NCBI RefSeq assembly: GCF_000423665.1
Contig: NZ_KE384070.1
Location: 98,669-162,668 of the forward strand
Reading direction: 5' to 3'
Source of the DNA: Solirubrobacter soli DSM 22325
Lineage (GTDB): Bacteria; Actinomycetota; Thermoleophilia; Solirubrobacterales; Solirubrobacteraceae
Length of the DNA stretch: 64,000 nucleotides
Shown: positions 18,030-26,204 of the stretch, in pieces
Layout of the letters: each line of letters begins with the position of its first letter
Numbering within the stretch: position 1 is the first letter of the stretch
Position numbers and translations under genes: made by a program
The notes under the pieces: model-generated
The model's database searches: none
Told to the model about the DNA's origin: nothing
Seen by the model: the letters and a program-made list of their open reading frames with translations, nothing else

Positions 18030-19238
18030 TCAGGCGGGCATCTCGACCGGCGACGCATCTGTGGAGCGGCGCGCCGCACCGCGCATCCGCAGGCCGAGCA
18101 TCGGGAACAGGAGCGTCGACAGGACCGCCGCGCCGACGAGCGATGCCGCAGTCGAGGCGCGCATGTGGCCCGTGTCGCGCGCGACCGTCGTGATCGCGAG
18201 CACCATCGGCAGCTGCGTCGCGCAGAACAGCGCGAGCGCGCGGCGTTCCGAGCCGTCGAGGACACTTCGATACAGGACCAGCGCGGGCACCCCGCGCACG
18301 ACCAGGAACAGCCCGAAGAACAGGAAGATCTTGGCGATCGCGCTGGCGCTCCCGAACAACGCGTCGATGTCGATCTGCATGCCGCTGACCACGAAGAAGA
18401 ACGGGATGAAGAAGCCGAAGCCGACCGCCGTGAGCTTGGAGTCGAACCCGCGCACCTCGGTCTCCCGGAGCAGCAGCCGGGTGATCATTCCGGCGGCGAA
18501 TCCACCGAGCAGCAGATCGAGGCCGAGCTCGGAGGCGAGCAGGGCGAGCGCGAACACCAGCACCACGATCCAGCGGACCGCCAGCTGTGAGCTCTTCTCG
18601 ATCGTCTGCTCGAGCATCGGGAGCAGATGGTGCGAGCTGCGCGTCACGGCCAAGGCGACGCCCACCGCCAGTCCGATGAAGGTGAGCAGGATGATCGAGT
18701 TGTGCAGGGCGCCCTGCGTCGAGAGCACCAGCGTGAGCAGCAGGATCGGCCCGAACTCGCCCGCGGCGCCCGCGGCCAGCAGGTACCGGCCGAGCCGGGT
18801 GTGCAGCTCACCGGTGTCGGACAGGATCGGGATCAACGTGCCGATTGCGGTCGTCGCCATCGCCGAGCCGGTGTACACGAGCGAGAGGACGACGCCCGCC
18901 CAGGCCAGCACACCGCCGATCGTGTAGGCCAGTGCGAGCGAGATGATCCAGCCCAGCAACGCGAGCCGCAGCGGCTCGCCGCGGATCCGCTGGATGTCGA
19001 TCTCGTAGCCGGCGAAGAAGAACAGCAGGCCGAGGCCGAGGCTGGCGAGGAAGCTCATGACGTCCGACACGTGGATGCCGAGGACGTCGGGCCCGATCAC
19101 GACGCCGATCAACAGCTCGACCACCACGGCCGGTACGAGGACACCACGGTCGCCGAGCAGCGCGGAGACGGTACCGGCGACCGCGCCCGCGACGACGATC
19201 GCCAGGGTCGTGGCGGGATCGACGGCCGCTAACAGCAT
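18030..19238 (-). CDS. CPA2-type cation/proton antiporter (Kef/Nap-like)
   Basis: 402 residues, about twelve hydrophobic segments, matching the Na+/H+ exchanger domain PF00999. Typical family stretches include LLFFFAGYEIDIQRIRG, SAMATTAIGTLIPILSDTGEL and FFIPFFFVVSGMQIDIDALF. No TrkA-type nucleotide-binding tail is present, so it is the short form. Likely role is exchange of K+ or Na+ for H+ across the cytoplasmic membrane. The ATG at 19238 directly abuts the TGA of the upstream gene, indicating coupled translation. Confidence 0.87.
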   Translation of the reverse strand: MLLAAVDPATTLAIVVAGAVAGTVSALLGDRGVLVPAVVVELLIGVVIGPDVLGIHVSDVMSFLASLGLGLLFFFAGYEIDIQRIRGEPLRLALLGWIISLALAYTIGGVLAWAGVVLSLVYTGSAMATTAIGTLIPILSDTGELHTRLGRYLLAAGAAGEFGPILLLTLVLSTQGALHNSIILLTFIGLAVGVALAVTRSSHHLLPMLEQTIEKSSQLAVRWIVVLVFALALLASELGLDLLLGGFAAGMITRLLLRETEVRGFDSKLTAVGFGFFIPFFFVVSGMQIDIDALFGSASAIAKIFLFFGLFLVVRGVPALVLYRSVLDGSERRALALFCATQLPMVLAITTVARDTGHMRASTAASLVGAAVLSTLLFPMLGLRMRGAARRSTDASPVEMPA

Positions 19239-19571
19239 TCAGCGCATCGACGCGCGACCGGCGATCCAGAAGAAGAGGTCGCTCAGCAGTCCGATGGCGA
19301 CGATGATCCATTCCCAGCCGGTGACGCTGTTGGAGTCGATCGCCCACATCCAGGCGTAGAGCAACGTCGTCCACGGCAGGAGCAAGAAGCCGAGGATGAT
19401 CACGACCCAGCCCGAGAACGCATTCCCGATGGTGTCGCTGAAGATCCAGAACCCGAGGATGAAGAGCCGGGGCCAGAACGCCACGTTGAAGAGCACGAAC
19501 CACAGCACGACGCGCCCGGTGCCGGCGTCTTGGGATTCGTGGTGCTGCGGGAGCGGGGGGATCTCGGACAT
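19239..19571 (-). CDS. Small membrane protein, function unknown
   Basis: 110 residues with three hydrophobic segments (about 24-45, 48-68, 80-100). The ATG at 19571 is chosen because the frame upstream looks non-coding. The stop touches the start of the antiporter gene, so it may be an accessory subunit or simply a cotranscribed protein. A copy of the recurrent 20-base motif lies 35 bases upstream of the start. Confidence 0.65.
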   Translation of the reverse strand: MSEIPPLPQHHESQDAGTGRVVLWFVLFNVAFWPRLFILGFWIFSDTIGNAFSGWVVIILGFLLLPWTTLLYAWMWAIDSNSVTGWEWIIVAIGLLSDLFFWIAGRASMR

Positions 19572-19606
19572 ACAGCCGCGATCGTGTTGCGCCAAGCGCG
19601 AGCGCG

Positions 19607-19626
19607 CGTCATCCGATCGGGGTGAT
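19607..19626. promoter_or_regulatory. Copy 4 of the recurrent 20-base motif, identical to copy 1
   Basis: CGTCATCCGATCGGGGTGAT, identical over all 20 bases to 731-750, 19 kb away. It lies 35 bases upstream of the small membrane protein start, in the 116-base gap before the aldo/keto reductase gene. The rest of that gap shows only a 12-bp palindrome, CTCCTGCAGGAG. Confidence 0.45.
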
Positions 19627-19687
19627 GTGGAAGAGATCGCCATCTCATCCGTCGGCAGCCTCCTGCAGGAGTTCGACCTCCGTCGGC

Positions 19688-20659
19688 TCAGAACCAGGAG
19701 GGCCCGGCGTTGACGTAGGGCGCTTCCAGCGCCGCGATCTCGTCGGGCGTGAGCTCGAGGTCCAAGGCGGCGACTGCCTCGGTGAGATGGTGGGGCTTGG
19801 TCGCGCCGATGATCGGGGCGGAGACGATCGGGTTGGTCAGCACCCACGCGAGGGCGACTTGGGCCATCGTGACCCCGCGAGCTTCGGCGACCTGTTGGAC
19901 CGTGTCGATGACGGGCTTGTCGCGCGGCGCGTCGAAGGCCTGGACGACCTTGTCGACGGTGGAGCGCACGCTCTGCTCACCGTAGGGACGGGCGAGCCGG
20001 CCTTTGCCCTGCGGCGAGTAGGGCACCAGTCCGACGCCCATGTCGGCGCACATGGCCATCAGCTCGGGTTCGTCCTGGCGGCGCAGCAGGTTGTACTGGT
20101 TCTGCATCGAGACGAAGCGGGTCCAGCCGCCGAGGTCGGCGGCGTGCTGGAGCTTTCCGAACTGCCATCCGTACATCGAGGACGCTCCGATGTAGCGGAC
20201 CTTGCCCGCCTTGACGATGTCATGGAGGGCTTCCATCGTCTCCTCGACGGGGGTCTCGGGATCGAAGCGGTGGATCTGGTAGAGGTCGACGTAGTCGGTG
20301 CCGAGCCGCGTCAGTGACGCGTCGATCTGCTCGAGGATCGCCTTGCGCGACAGGCCTTGTCCCCCCGGGCCGTCGTGCATGCGGCCGAAGACCTTCGTGG
20401 CCAGCACGATGTCCTCGCGCCGCGAGCAGCGCTTGATCGCACGTCCGACGACCTCCTCGGACGTGCCGGCCTGGTAGACGTTGGCGGTGTCCCAGAAGGT
20501 GATGCCGAGTTCGATCGCCTGCTGGAAGAACGGCTGCGCCTGATCGTCGACGAGCGACCATTCGTGCGCCCCCGGGGTGGTCGGGTCGCCGTAGCTCATG
20601 CACCCGAGCGAGAGCCGGCTGACCTTCAGCCCGGTGCTGCCCAATCGTACGTGCTGCAT
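19688..20659 (-). CDS. Aldo/keto reductase
   Basis: 323 residues, one (beta/alpha)8 domain. Conserved elements: FWDTANVYQAG with the catalytic Asp and Tyr, LATKVFG with the Lys, and YQIHRFDPETPVEETMEAL with the His. Family members reduce aldehydes and ketones with NADPH; the substrate is not predictable. The ATG at 20659 has GAGAG upstream; a GTG three codons earlier is also possible. Divergent from the ABC transporter cluster across a gap carrying a large palindrome, which might regulate both directions. Confidence 0.9.
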   Translation of the reverse strand: MQHVRLGSTGLKVSRLSLGCMSYGDPTTPGAHEWSLVDDQAQPFFQQAIELGITFWDTANVYQAGTSEEVVGRAIKRCSRREDIVLATKVFGRMHDGPGGQGLSRKAILEQIDASLTRLGTDYVDLYQIHRFDPETPVEETMEALHDIVKAGKVRYIGASSMYGWQFGKLQHAADLGGWTRFVSMQNQYNLLRRQDEPELMAMCADMGVGLVPYSPQGKGRLARPYGEQSVRSTVDKVVQAFDAPRDKPVIDTVQQVAEARGVTMAQVALAWVLTNPIVSAPIIGATKPHHLTEAVAALDLELTPDEIAALEAPYVNAGPSWF

Positions 20660-20698
20660 CTCTCGCACCCTACGCGTGTTTCGGCTCGGCTTGTTCCT

Positions 20699-20735
20699 GC
20701 ATCAATGATGTCAACAGTGTTGACATCATTGATGC
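20699..20735. promoter_or_regulatory. Perfect 18-bp inverted repeat, candidate repressor operator
   Basis: The left arm GCATCAATGATGTCAACA (20699-20716) and right arm TGTTGACATCATTGATGC (20718-20735) are exact reverse complements with one central base. It is AT-rich against its surroundings. The right arm contains the TTGACA -35 box of the promoter reading into the transporter cluster, so a bound protein would block transcription. TetR- or GntR-type operators have this form. Confidence 0.8.
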
Positions 20736-20748
20736 GGCGAGTTACGCT
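20720..20748 (+). promoter_or_regulatory. Sigma-70-type promoter of the peptide ABC transporter cluster
   Basis: TTGACA (20720-20725), a 17-base spacer, then TACGCT (20743-20748). The start point would fall about 7 bases later at the GTG (20755) of the decayed regulator frame, implying a leaderless transcript, which is common in actinobacteria. Confidence 0.6.
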
Positions 20749-20754
20749 GCGGCG

Positions 20755-21015
20755 GTGGAGAGAGTTGCTGTGGCCGGCGGCCAGCCGGACGCCGCGCGTC
20801 CGCGCTTGGACGCCGAGCGCATCAACCGGACGACACGCCGAGCCTGCAGCGCATCGCCGAGCGTGTGCTCGGTGTCCTGCTGGAGATCGGGCTCTCGGAG
20901 GTGCGCGTCGCGCCGCATCTCGTTCCCGATTCTCGACGCGAGCTTTGACGATGCCACTGATCTGATCCTCGACGCGATCGAGCGTCTCGCCCTCACAGGA
21001 GTGTCCCCACCATGA
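20755..21015 (+). pseudogene. Decayed TetR-family regulator remnant
   Basis: An 86-codon frame from GTG 20755. Its first part (PRLDAERI) resembles the start of TetR proteins and its last part (FDDATDLILDAIERLA) resembles the TetR C-terminal helix; the intact TetR at 27802 ends FDTGTDAILDAIERL. The helix-turn-helix is missing. The middle reads as TetR-like helix only in the +1 frame (LQRIAERVLGVLLEIGLSEVRVAP). So an internal deletion plus frameshifts are indicated. The stop overlaps the next ATG, a relic of translational coupling. A functional short peptide cannot be excluded. Confidence 0.65.
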
Positions 21016-22649
21016 CGCGAGCTCTCAAGGCTCCCACGGCGGTCGCCCTGCTTGCCGCGCTGGCGGCGGGCGGGTGTGGCAAGGCCGCCCCGTCACCGTC
21101 GAGCAGCGCCGCGGCGAAGTCCCCCGCCGAGCTGAGCCCGGCGACACCCGCCGCGACGAAGGACGCGGGCAAGATCACGTGGGCGCTCTACCGGGACGTA
21201 CAGACGCTCGACCCGATCCAGGCGTTCGACTATCCGGAGAACACCGTCGACGCCGCGCTGTGCGAGTCGCTGCTGCGCCAGAACCCGGACGGCAGCCTGG
21301 CCGCGGGGCTGAGCGCGCTCCCCGAGCGGCCCGACGAGAGGACCGTGGTGTTCAAGCTCAACCCGTCGGCGACGTTCTGGGACGGCAAGCCGGTCACCGC
21401 CGCCGATGCCGTGTACACGCTCCGGCGCGCGGCCGATCCCAAGGCCGGAGGGTTCTACCCGGCCGTCTTCACCCGCGTGAAGTCGATCGAGGCGACCGAC
21501 GAGCACACGGTCACGATCAAGCTCTCAGAGCCGGACTACTGGCTCGACGGGGAGCTCTCCTCGATGCCTGGCATCGTGTACGAGAAGTCCTATGCCGAGG
21601 CGAAGGGCAAGAGCTTCGGCACCCCGGCGGGCGGCACCATGTGCTCCGGCCCGTTCAAGGTGGACGCCTGGAAGCCCGGCTCATCGCTGAGCGTCGTGCG
21701 CAGCGACGGCTATTGGGACCCCTCGCGCAAGGCGAAGCTGGCGGGGATCGACTTCAAGGGCGTCCCGGACGAGGCGAGCCTGACCTCCGGACTGCTGACG
21801 GGTGACATCGACGGCAGCTACCCGCAGGCGGTCAGCACGCTGGATCAGCTCGAGGCAAGCGACGCGCTCACCGTCAGCGAGGGCCCGTCGAACGCCACCG
21901 ACGCGTTCGTGATCTCGAACCTGAAAGGGGTCCTGGGCGACGTCCGCGTGCGCCAGGCGCTCTCGCTGGCCGTCGATCGCGCGGGCTACATCCAGACCGC
22001 GTACAAGGGCGCCGCGCAGCTGCCGCGCACCCTGGCGAACCCCGGCTCGTGGGGCTACGGCAAGGCGGTCTTCCAGGCCGACTGGGACAAGCTCGCCGAT
22101 CCCGCGCGCGATGTCACCAAGGCCGACCGACTGGCGCAGCAGGCGGGTGTGCAGGGCAAGACGCTGACGATCGGCATGTCGTCGGAGGTCCCGACCATCG
22201 CCGCATCGGCGAACGCGCTGCGCTCGGCGGGCGAGGCGATCGGGCTGAAGGTCGAGTTCAAGGCCGTCTCGGCGGAGAACTTCATCAACTTCTTCACCGA
22301 CCCGAAGGCCCGCGAGGGCGTCGACGGGTTCCCGACCGTCAACTACCCCGACGCCGCCGATCCGGCGCTGTTCTACAACACCGTCGTCTCGCCGGACGGC
22401 TCGCAGAACTACTCCGTGTTCGCCGACGGGCAGATCAACAAGGCGATGGGCGACGCGCGCCGCACGGCCGACCCCGACGCCCGCGCCAAGCTCGTCGCGC
22501 AGGCCGGCGACCGGATCATGGACCAGCTGCCGTGGATCCCGATGGCCGCCGTCCACACCGTGCTGGTGACCCGCAGCGACCTCACGGGCGCGCCGTCGTC
22601 GTTCACCTACATGGCCGGCCCGTGGGCCGGCCTGCTCGGGGGGAGGTAG
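21012..22649 (+). CDS. Peptide ABC transporter substrate-binding lipoprotein (family 5)
   Basis: 545 residues. A lipoprotein signal peptide ends at LAALAAGGC (Cys about residue 22), followed by a Ser/Ala/Pro linker. The mature part matches the SBP_bac_5 family: RDVQTLDPIQAFDYPE, FKLNPSATFWDGKPVTAADAV, DVRVRQALSLAVDR. It would bind oligopeptides or similar solutes outside the membrane and deliver them to the two permeases. First intact gene of an operon with two permeases, two ATPases and an amidohydrolase. Confidence 0.93.
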   Translation: MTRALKAPTAVALLAALAAGGCGKAAPSPSSSAAAKSPAELSPATPAATKDAGKITWALYRDVQTLDPIQAFDYPENTVDAALCESLLRQNPDGSLAAGLSALPERPDERTVVFKLNPSATFWDGKPVTAADAVYTLRRAADPKAGGFYPAVFTRVKSIEATDEHTVTIKLSEPDYWLDGELSSMPGIVYEKSYAEAKGKSFGTPAGGTMCSGPFKVDAWKPGSSLSVVRSDGYWDPSRKAKLAGIDFKGVPDEASLTSGLLTGDIDGSYPQAVSTLDQLEASDALTVSEGPSNATDAFVISNLKGVLGDVRVRQALSLAVDRAGYIQTAYKGAAQLPRTLANPGSWGYGKAVFQADWDKLADPARDVTKADRLAQQAGVQGKTLTIGMSSEVPTIAASANALRSAGEAIGLKVEFKAVSAENFINFFTDPKAREGVDGFPTVNYPDAADPALFYNTVVSPDGSQNYSVFADGQINKAMGDARRTADPDARAKLVAQAGDRIMDQLPWIPMAAVHTVLVTRSDLTGAPSSFTYMAGPWAGLLGGR

Positions 22650-22651
22650 CC

Positions 22652-23599
22652 ATGTGGCGATTCGGCCTCCGGCGCGGCGTGATGCTGATCGCCGCACTGC
22701 TCGTGTCGAGCTTCGTGATCTACGCGTCGCTGGAGCTCGCGCCCGGCGATCCGCTCTCGACGTTGTCCGGCGGCCGGACGCTCCCGCCGGAGGCCGTCGC
22801 GCAGTTGCGCGCCCAGTATCACCTCGACGACCCGTTGCTCTCGCGCTACGTCCACTGGCTCGGGAACGCGCTGCACGGCGATCTCGGGGTGTCGATCACG
22901 TACCGCGAGAGCGTGGCATCGGTGATCGGGACACGCATCGGTGTCACCGTCGACCTCGTCCTCTACGCCGCGCTGCTGATCGTGGTCGCGGGCGTGGGTC
23001 TCGGGATCGTCTCGGGGCTCCGGCGCGGCGCGCTCGACGCCTCGATCGTCGCCGGCACGACGGTCTTCGCGGCCGTCCCGTCGTTCATCGCCGCGATCGT
23101 GCTGCTGTCGGTGTTCAGCGTCAACCTCGGCTGGTTCCCGGCGATCGACGCGGGGGAGGGCTTCCTGGACCGGGTGTGGCATCTCACCCTGCCGGCGATC
23201 GCGCTGGCGCTGGCCACGATGGCGATCGTCGTGCGCGTCACCCGCGTGGCGGTGCGCACCGAGCTCGGGCGCGAGCATGTCCAGACCGCGATCAGCCGCG
23301 GCATCCCGTACCCGCTCGTCGTCCGCCGCCACGTGCTGCGCAACGCCGCCATCCCCGTGGCGACGGTGGTCGGCGTGACGATCGCGTCGCTGATCGCGCT
23401 CTCGGCGGTCGTCGAGCGGGCGTTCGCCCTCGACGGCCTCGGCGCGGCGCTGGTCAAGGCGGCGCTGAGCAAGGACTTCGCCGTCGTCCAGGGGATCGCG
23501 CTGATCGTCGTCGCGGCGTTCGTGATCATCAACGCCCTCGTCGACCTGCTGTACGCGGTGCTCGACCCGCGGGTGGCGATCGGGACCCGCGCGTCATGA
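22652..23599 (+). CDS. Peptide ABC transporter permease (DppB/OppB type)
   Basis: 315 residues, six membrane helices, binding-protein-dependent transport domain. Opens with a helix, then LELAPGDPLSTLSGGR and YHLDDPLLSRYVHWLGNALHGDLG, typical of the DppB N-terminus. The coupling (EAA-like) loop around AISRGIPYPLVVRRHVLRNA touches the ATPases. A good ribosome binding site (GGGGAGG) precedes the ATG. The stop overlaps the next permease start (ATGA). Confidence 0.93.
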   Translation: MWRFGLRRGVMLIAALLVSSFVIYASLELAPGDPLSTLSGGRTLPPEAVAQLRAQYHLDDPLLSRYVHWLGNALHGDLGVSITYRESVASVIGTRIGVTVDLVLYAALLIVVAGVGLGIVSGLRRGALDASIVAGTTVFAAVPSFIAAIVLLSVFSVNLGWFPAIDAGEGFLDRVWHLTLPAIALALATMAIVVRVTRVAVRTELGREHVQTAISRGIPYPLVVRRHVLRNAAIPVATVVGVTIASLIALSAVVERAFALDGLGAALVKAALSKDFAVVQGIALIVVAAFVIINALVDLLYAVLDPRVAIGTRAS

Positions 23600-24444
23600 G
23601 CGCTGTCGCCGTCGTCATCGACCGCCGGCGTCGTGTCGCGGGCAACGACGTCGTGGCCGTGATCTGCGCGGCGATCGTGGCGATCGCGGTCGTGCTCGCG
23701 CTGATCGGCCCGCTGCTCGCGCCGCACGACCCGAACACGGGCGAGCTCGCGAACGCCTATGTCGGGCCGATGCCCGGTCATCCGCTCGGCTTCGACTCCC
23801 AGGGCCGCGATCTGTTGAGCCGGTTGCTGACCGGCGCGCGGACCGCGATGCTCGGCCCGTTCCTGGTCGTCGGGATCTGCGTCACCGTCGGTGCCGCGCT
23901 GGCGGTCCTCGCCGCGTGGTCCCGCGGCTGGGTCGACGCCGTGACATCGACCGCGATGGACATCCTGTTCGCGTTCCCGGCGATCCTCCTCGCGATCCTC
24001 GCGGCCGCCGTCTTCGGCCGTGGGCTCCTCGCCCCCGCGATCGCTCTCGGCATCGCCTACACGCCCTACATCGCGCGGATCCTGCGCGGCGCCGGGTTGC
24101 GCGAGCGCTCGCGCGACTACATCGCCGCCGGCGAGGTCCAGGGCCTGAGCGCGTTCGCGATCTGCTCGCGGCACCTGCTGCCGAACCTGACACCGCTGAT
24201 CGCCGCGCAGGCGACGCTGACCTTCGGCTACGCGATGGTGGACTTCGCGGCGATCTCCTACATCGGCCTCGGCGTCCAGCCGCCGGACGCCGACTGGGGC
24301 GTGATGGTGGCCACGGGCCAGTCGGGGGTGCTGCAGGGCTACCCGATGGAGTCGCTCACCGCCGGCCTGTGCATCGTGGTGGTCGTCGTGGCGGTCAACC
24401 TGCTCGGCGAACGGCTCTCGGCCAAGGACGCGGGCGATGCCTGA
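23596..24444 (+). CDS. Peptide ABC transporter permease (DppC/OppC type)
   Basis: 282 residues, six membrane helices. Contains HPLGFDSQGRDLLSRLLTGAR, the DppC hallmark, and the coupling loop AAGEVQGLSAFAICSRHLLPN. Ends with SYIGLGVQPPDADWG, also family-typical. Forms the membrane channel with the preceding permease. Overlaps genes on both sides (ATGA upstream, 8 bases downstream). Confidence 0.93.
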   Translation: MSAVAVVIDRRRRVAGNDVVAVICAAIVAIAVVLALIGPLLAPHDPNTGELANAYVGPMPGHPLGFDSQGRDLLSRLLTGARTAMLGPFLVVGICVTVGAALAVLAAWSRGWVDAVTSTAMDILFAFPAILLAILAAAVFGRGLLAPAIALGIAYTPYIARILRGAGLRERSRDYIAAGEVQGLSAFAICSRHLLPNLTPLIAAQATLTFGYAMVDFAAISYIGLGVQPPDADWGVMVATGQSGVLQGYPMESLTAGLCIVVVVVAVNLLGERLSAKDAGDA

Positions 24445-25402
24445 GCTCCTCACCGTCGACCGCCTCGCCGTCGAGCTGCCGATCGGCACCGTGTTGCACG
24501 ACGTCTCGCTGACGATCGCCGCGGGCGAGGCCGTCGGCCTCGTGGGCGAGTCCGGCTCGGGCAAGTCGATGACCGCGCGTGCGATCGCGCGGCTGCTCCC
24601 CCGCGGCGCGACCGCGACCGGGGCGGTCGCGTTCGAAGGGCGCGACATCAGCGCGCTGAAGGGCCGCGCCCTGCGCGACTATCGCACCGACGTGGCGATG
24701 GTCTTCCAGGACCCGCGCGCGCATGTGAACCCGGTCCGGACGATCGGCGACTTCATGGGCGAGGCGCTGCGGACCCTGCGCGGCGTCGATCGCCAGGCGG
24801 CGCGGCGGCGCGCCGTCACGGCGCTCGCCGAGGTCGGCATCGAGGACGGCGAGCGCAGGCTGGGGCAGTACCCGCACGAGCTCTCGGGCGGCCTGCTGCA
24901 GCGCGTGATGATCGCGACGATGCTGCTGACCGAGCCGCGTCTGCTGCTCGCCGACGAGCCGACGACCGCGCTCGATGTCACCACGCAGGCGGAGGTGATG
25001 GCGATCCTGGACGAGCTCCGCCGCGACCGCGGCCTGGCACTGCTGTTCATCACCCACGACCTGGAGCTGGCGGGCGCGGTCTGCGATCGCACCGCTGTCA
25101 TGTACGCCGGGCGGATCGTCGAGACGCGCGAGTCGGCACGGCTGCACGAGGACCCGCTGCATCCCTACACCGCGTCGCTGGCCACCGCGCGGCCGAGCGC
25201 GGACGCCGCGGTCCACCGGCTGACGGCGATCCCCGGGCGCCCGGTCTCCGCGTTCGAGGCGCCGCCCGGGTGTCCGTTCGCGCCCCGCTGCGCCCACGCG
25301 CGCGACCGCTGCCGCGACGAGAGCCCCGCCCTCGAACCGCTCGACGGTGGGCTGGTGCGGTGCGTGCGCGCGCACGAGCTGCGGGTGGTCAACCATGGCT
25401 GA
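24437..25402 (+). CDS. Peptide ABC transporter ATP-binding protein (DppD/OppD type)
   Basis: 321 residues. Walker A GESGSGKS near 36, Q-loop VFQDP, signature LSGGLLQR, Walker B LLLADEPTTALD, switch His in FITHDLELA. The C-terminal extension has PPGCPFAPRCAHARDRC, the cysteine motif seen in DppD/OppD that in some members binds an Fe-S cluster. Energises import with the DppF-like partner. Overlaps that partner's start by 8 bases. Confidence 0.93.
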   Translation: MPELLTVDRLAVELPIGTVLHDVSLTIAAGEAVGLVGESGSGKSMTARAIARLLPRGATATGAVAFEGRDISALKGRALRDYRTDVAMVFQDPRAHVNPVRTIGDFMGEALRTLRGVDRQAARRRAVTALAEVGIEDGERRLGQYPHELSGGLLQRVMIATMLLTEPRLLLADEPTTALDVTTQAEVMAILDELRRDRGLALLFITHDLELAGAVCDRTAVMYAGRIVETRESARLHEDPLHPYTASLATARPSADAAVHRLTAIPGRPVSAFEAPPGCPFAPRCAHARDRCRDESPALEPLDGGLVRCVRAHELRVVNHG

Positions 25403-26204
25403 GCCCGTGCTGGAGGCCGTCGGGCTGCGCAAGACGTTCGGCGACGTGGTCGCCGTCGACGGCGTCGACCTGGTCGTGCCGCGTGGCGGCTCGCTCGCGA
25501 TCGTCGGCGAGTCCGGGTCGGGCAAGACCACGGTGGCGAAGCTGATCGTCGGTCTGCAGGCCCCGGACGAGGGCAGGATCGCCGCATGTGGCCGCGATCG
25601 CTCCACGCCCGCCCGGTCGGCGGCCGAGCGCCGGCGCCGCGGCCGCGAGGTCCAGATCGTCTTCCAGGACCCGTACTCCTCGCTCGATCCCCGCCACAAC
25701 GCCGTGCAGGCCATCGACGAGGTCCTGCGACTGCACGGCGACCAGACCTCCAAGGACGCGCGGCGTGCGCGCATCGCCGAGCTCGGCGAGCTGGTCGGCC
25801 TCGACGACCGGCAGCTGCGCGCCCGCCCGAGAGCCCTGTCGGGCGGGCAGCGCCAGCGCATCGCCATCGCCCGCGCGCTGGCCGCCGAGCCGCAGGTCGT
25901 CATCCTCGACGAGTCCGTCGCCGCGCTGGACGTCTCGATCCAGGCGCAGATCCTCAACCTCCTGGCCGACATCCGCGAGCGGACCGGCGTGTCCTACGTC
26001 CTGATCTCGCACGACCTCGCGGTCGTCCGCCAGATCACCGAGGACACGATCGTCATGCACCGCGGACGCGTCGTCGAGCGCGGCCGCACGGCCGATGTGC
26101 TCGATCGCCCCCAAGCGCCCTACACGCAGCTGCTCCGGGCCTCCGTGCCCCGTCCAGGCTGGAAGCCGACGCGCCGCGTCCTGACCCAAGGAAGTGCCAC
26201 ATGA
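25395..26204 (+). CDS. Peptide ABC transporter ATP-binding protein (DppF/OppF type)
   Basis: 269 residues. Start at the ATG at 25395, which overlaps the previous stop; a longer frame upstream is rejected. Walker A GESGSGKTT, Q-loop VFQDPYSSLDPR, signature LSGGQRQR, Walker B VILDESVAALD, switch His in LISHDLAVV. It lacks the C-terminal cysteine motif of its partner. Its stop overlaps the amidohydrolase start (ATGA). Confidence 0.92.
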   Translation: MAEPVLEAVGLRKTFGDVVAVDGVDLVVPRGGSLAIVGESGSGKTTVAKLIVGLQAPDEGRIAACGRDRSTPARSAAERRRRGREVQIVFQDPYSSLDPRHNAVQAIDEVLRLHGDQTSKDARRARIAELGELVGLDDRQLRARPRALSGGQRQRIAIARALAAEPQVVILDESVAALDVSIQAQILNLLADIRERTGVSYVLISHDLAVVRQITEDTIVMHRGRVVERGRTADVLDRPQAPYTQLLRASVPRPGWKPTRRVLTQGSAT

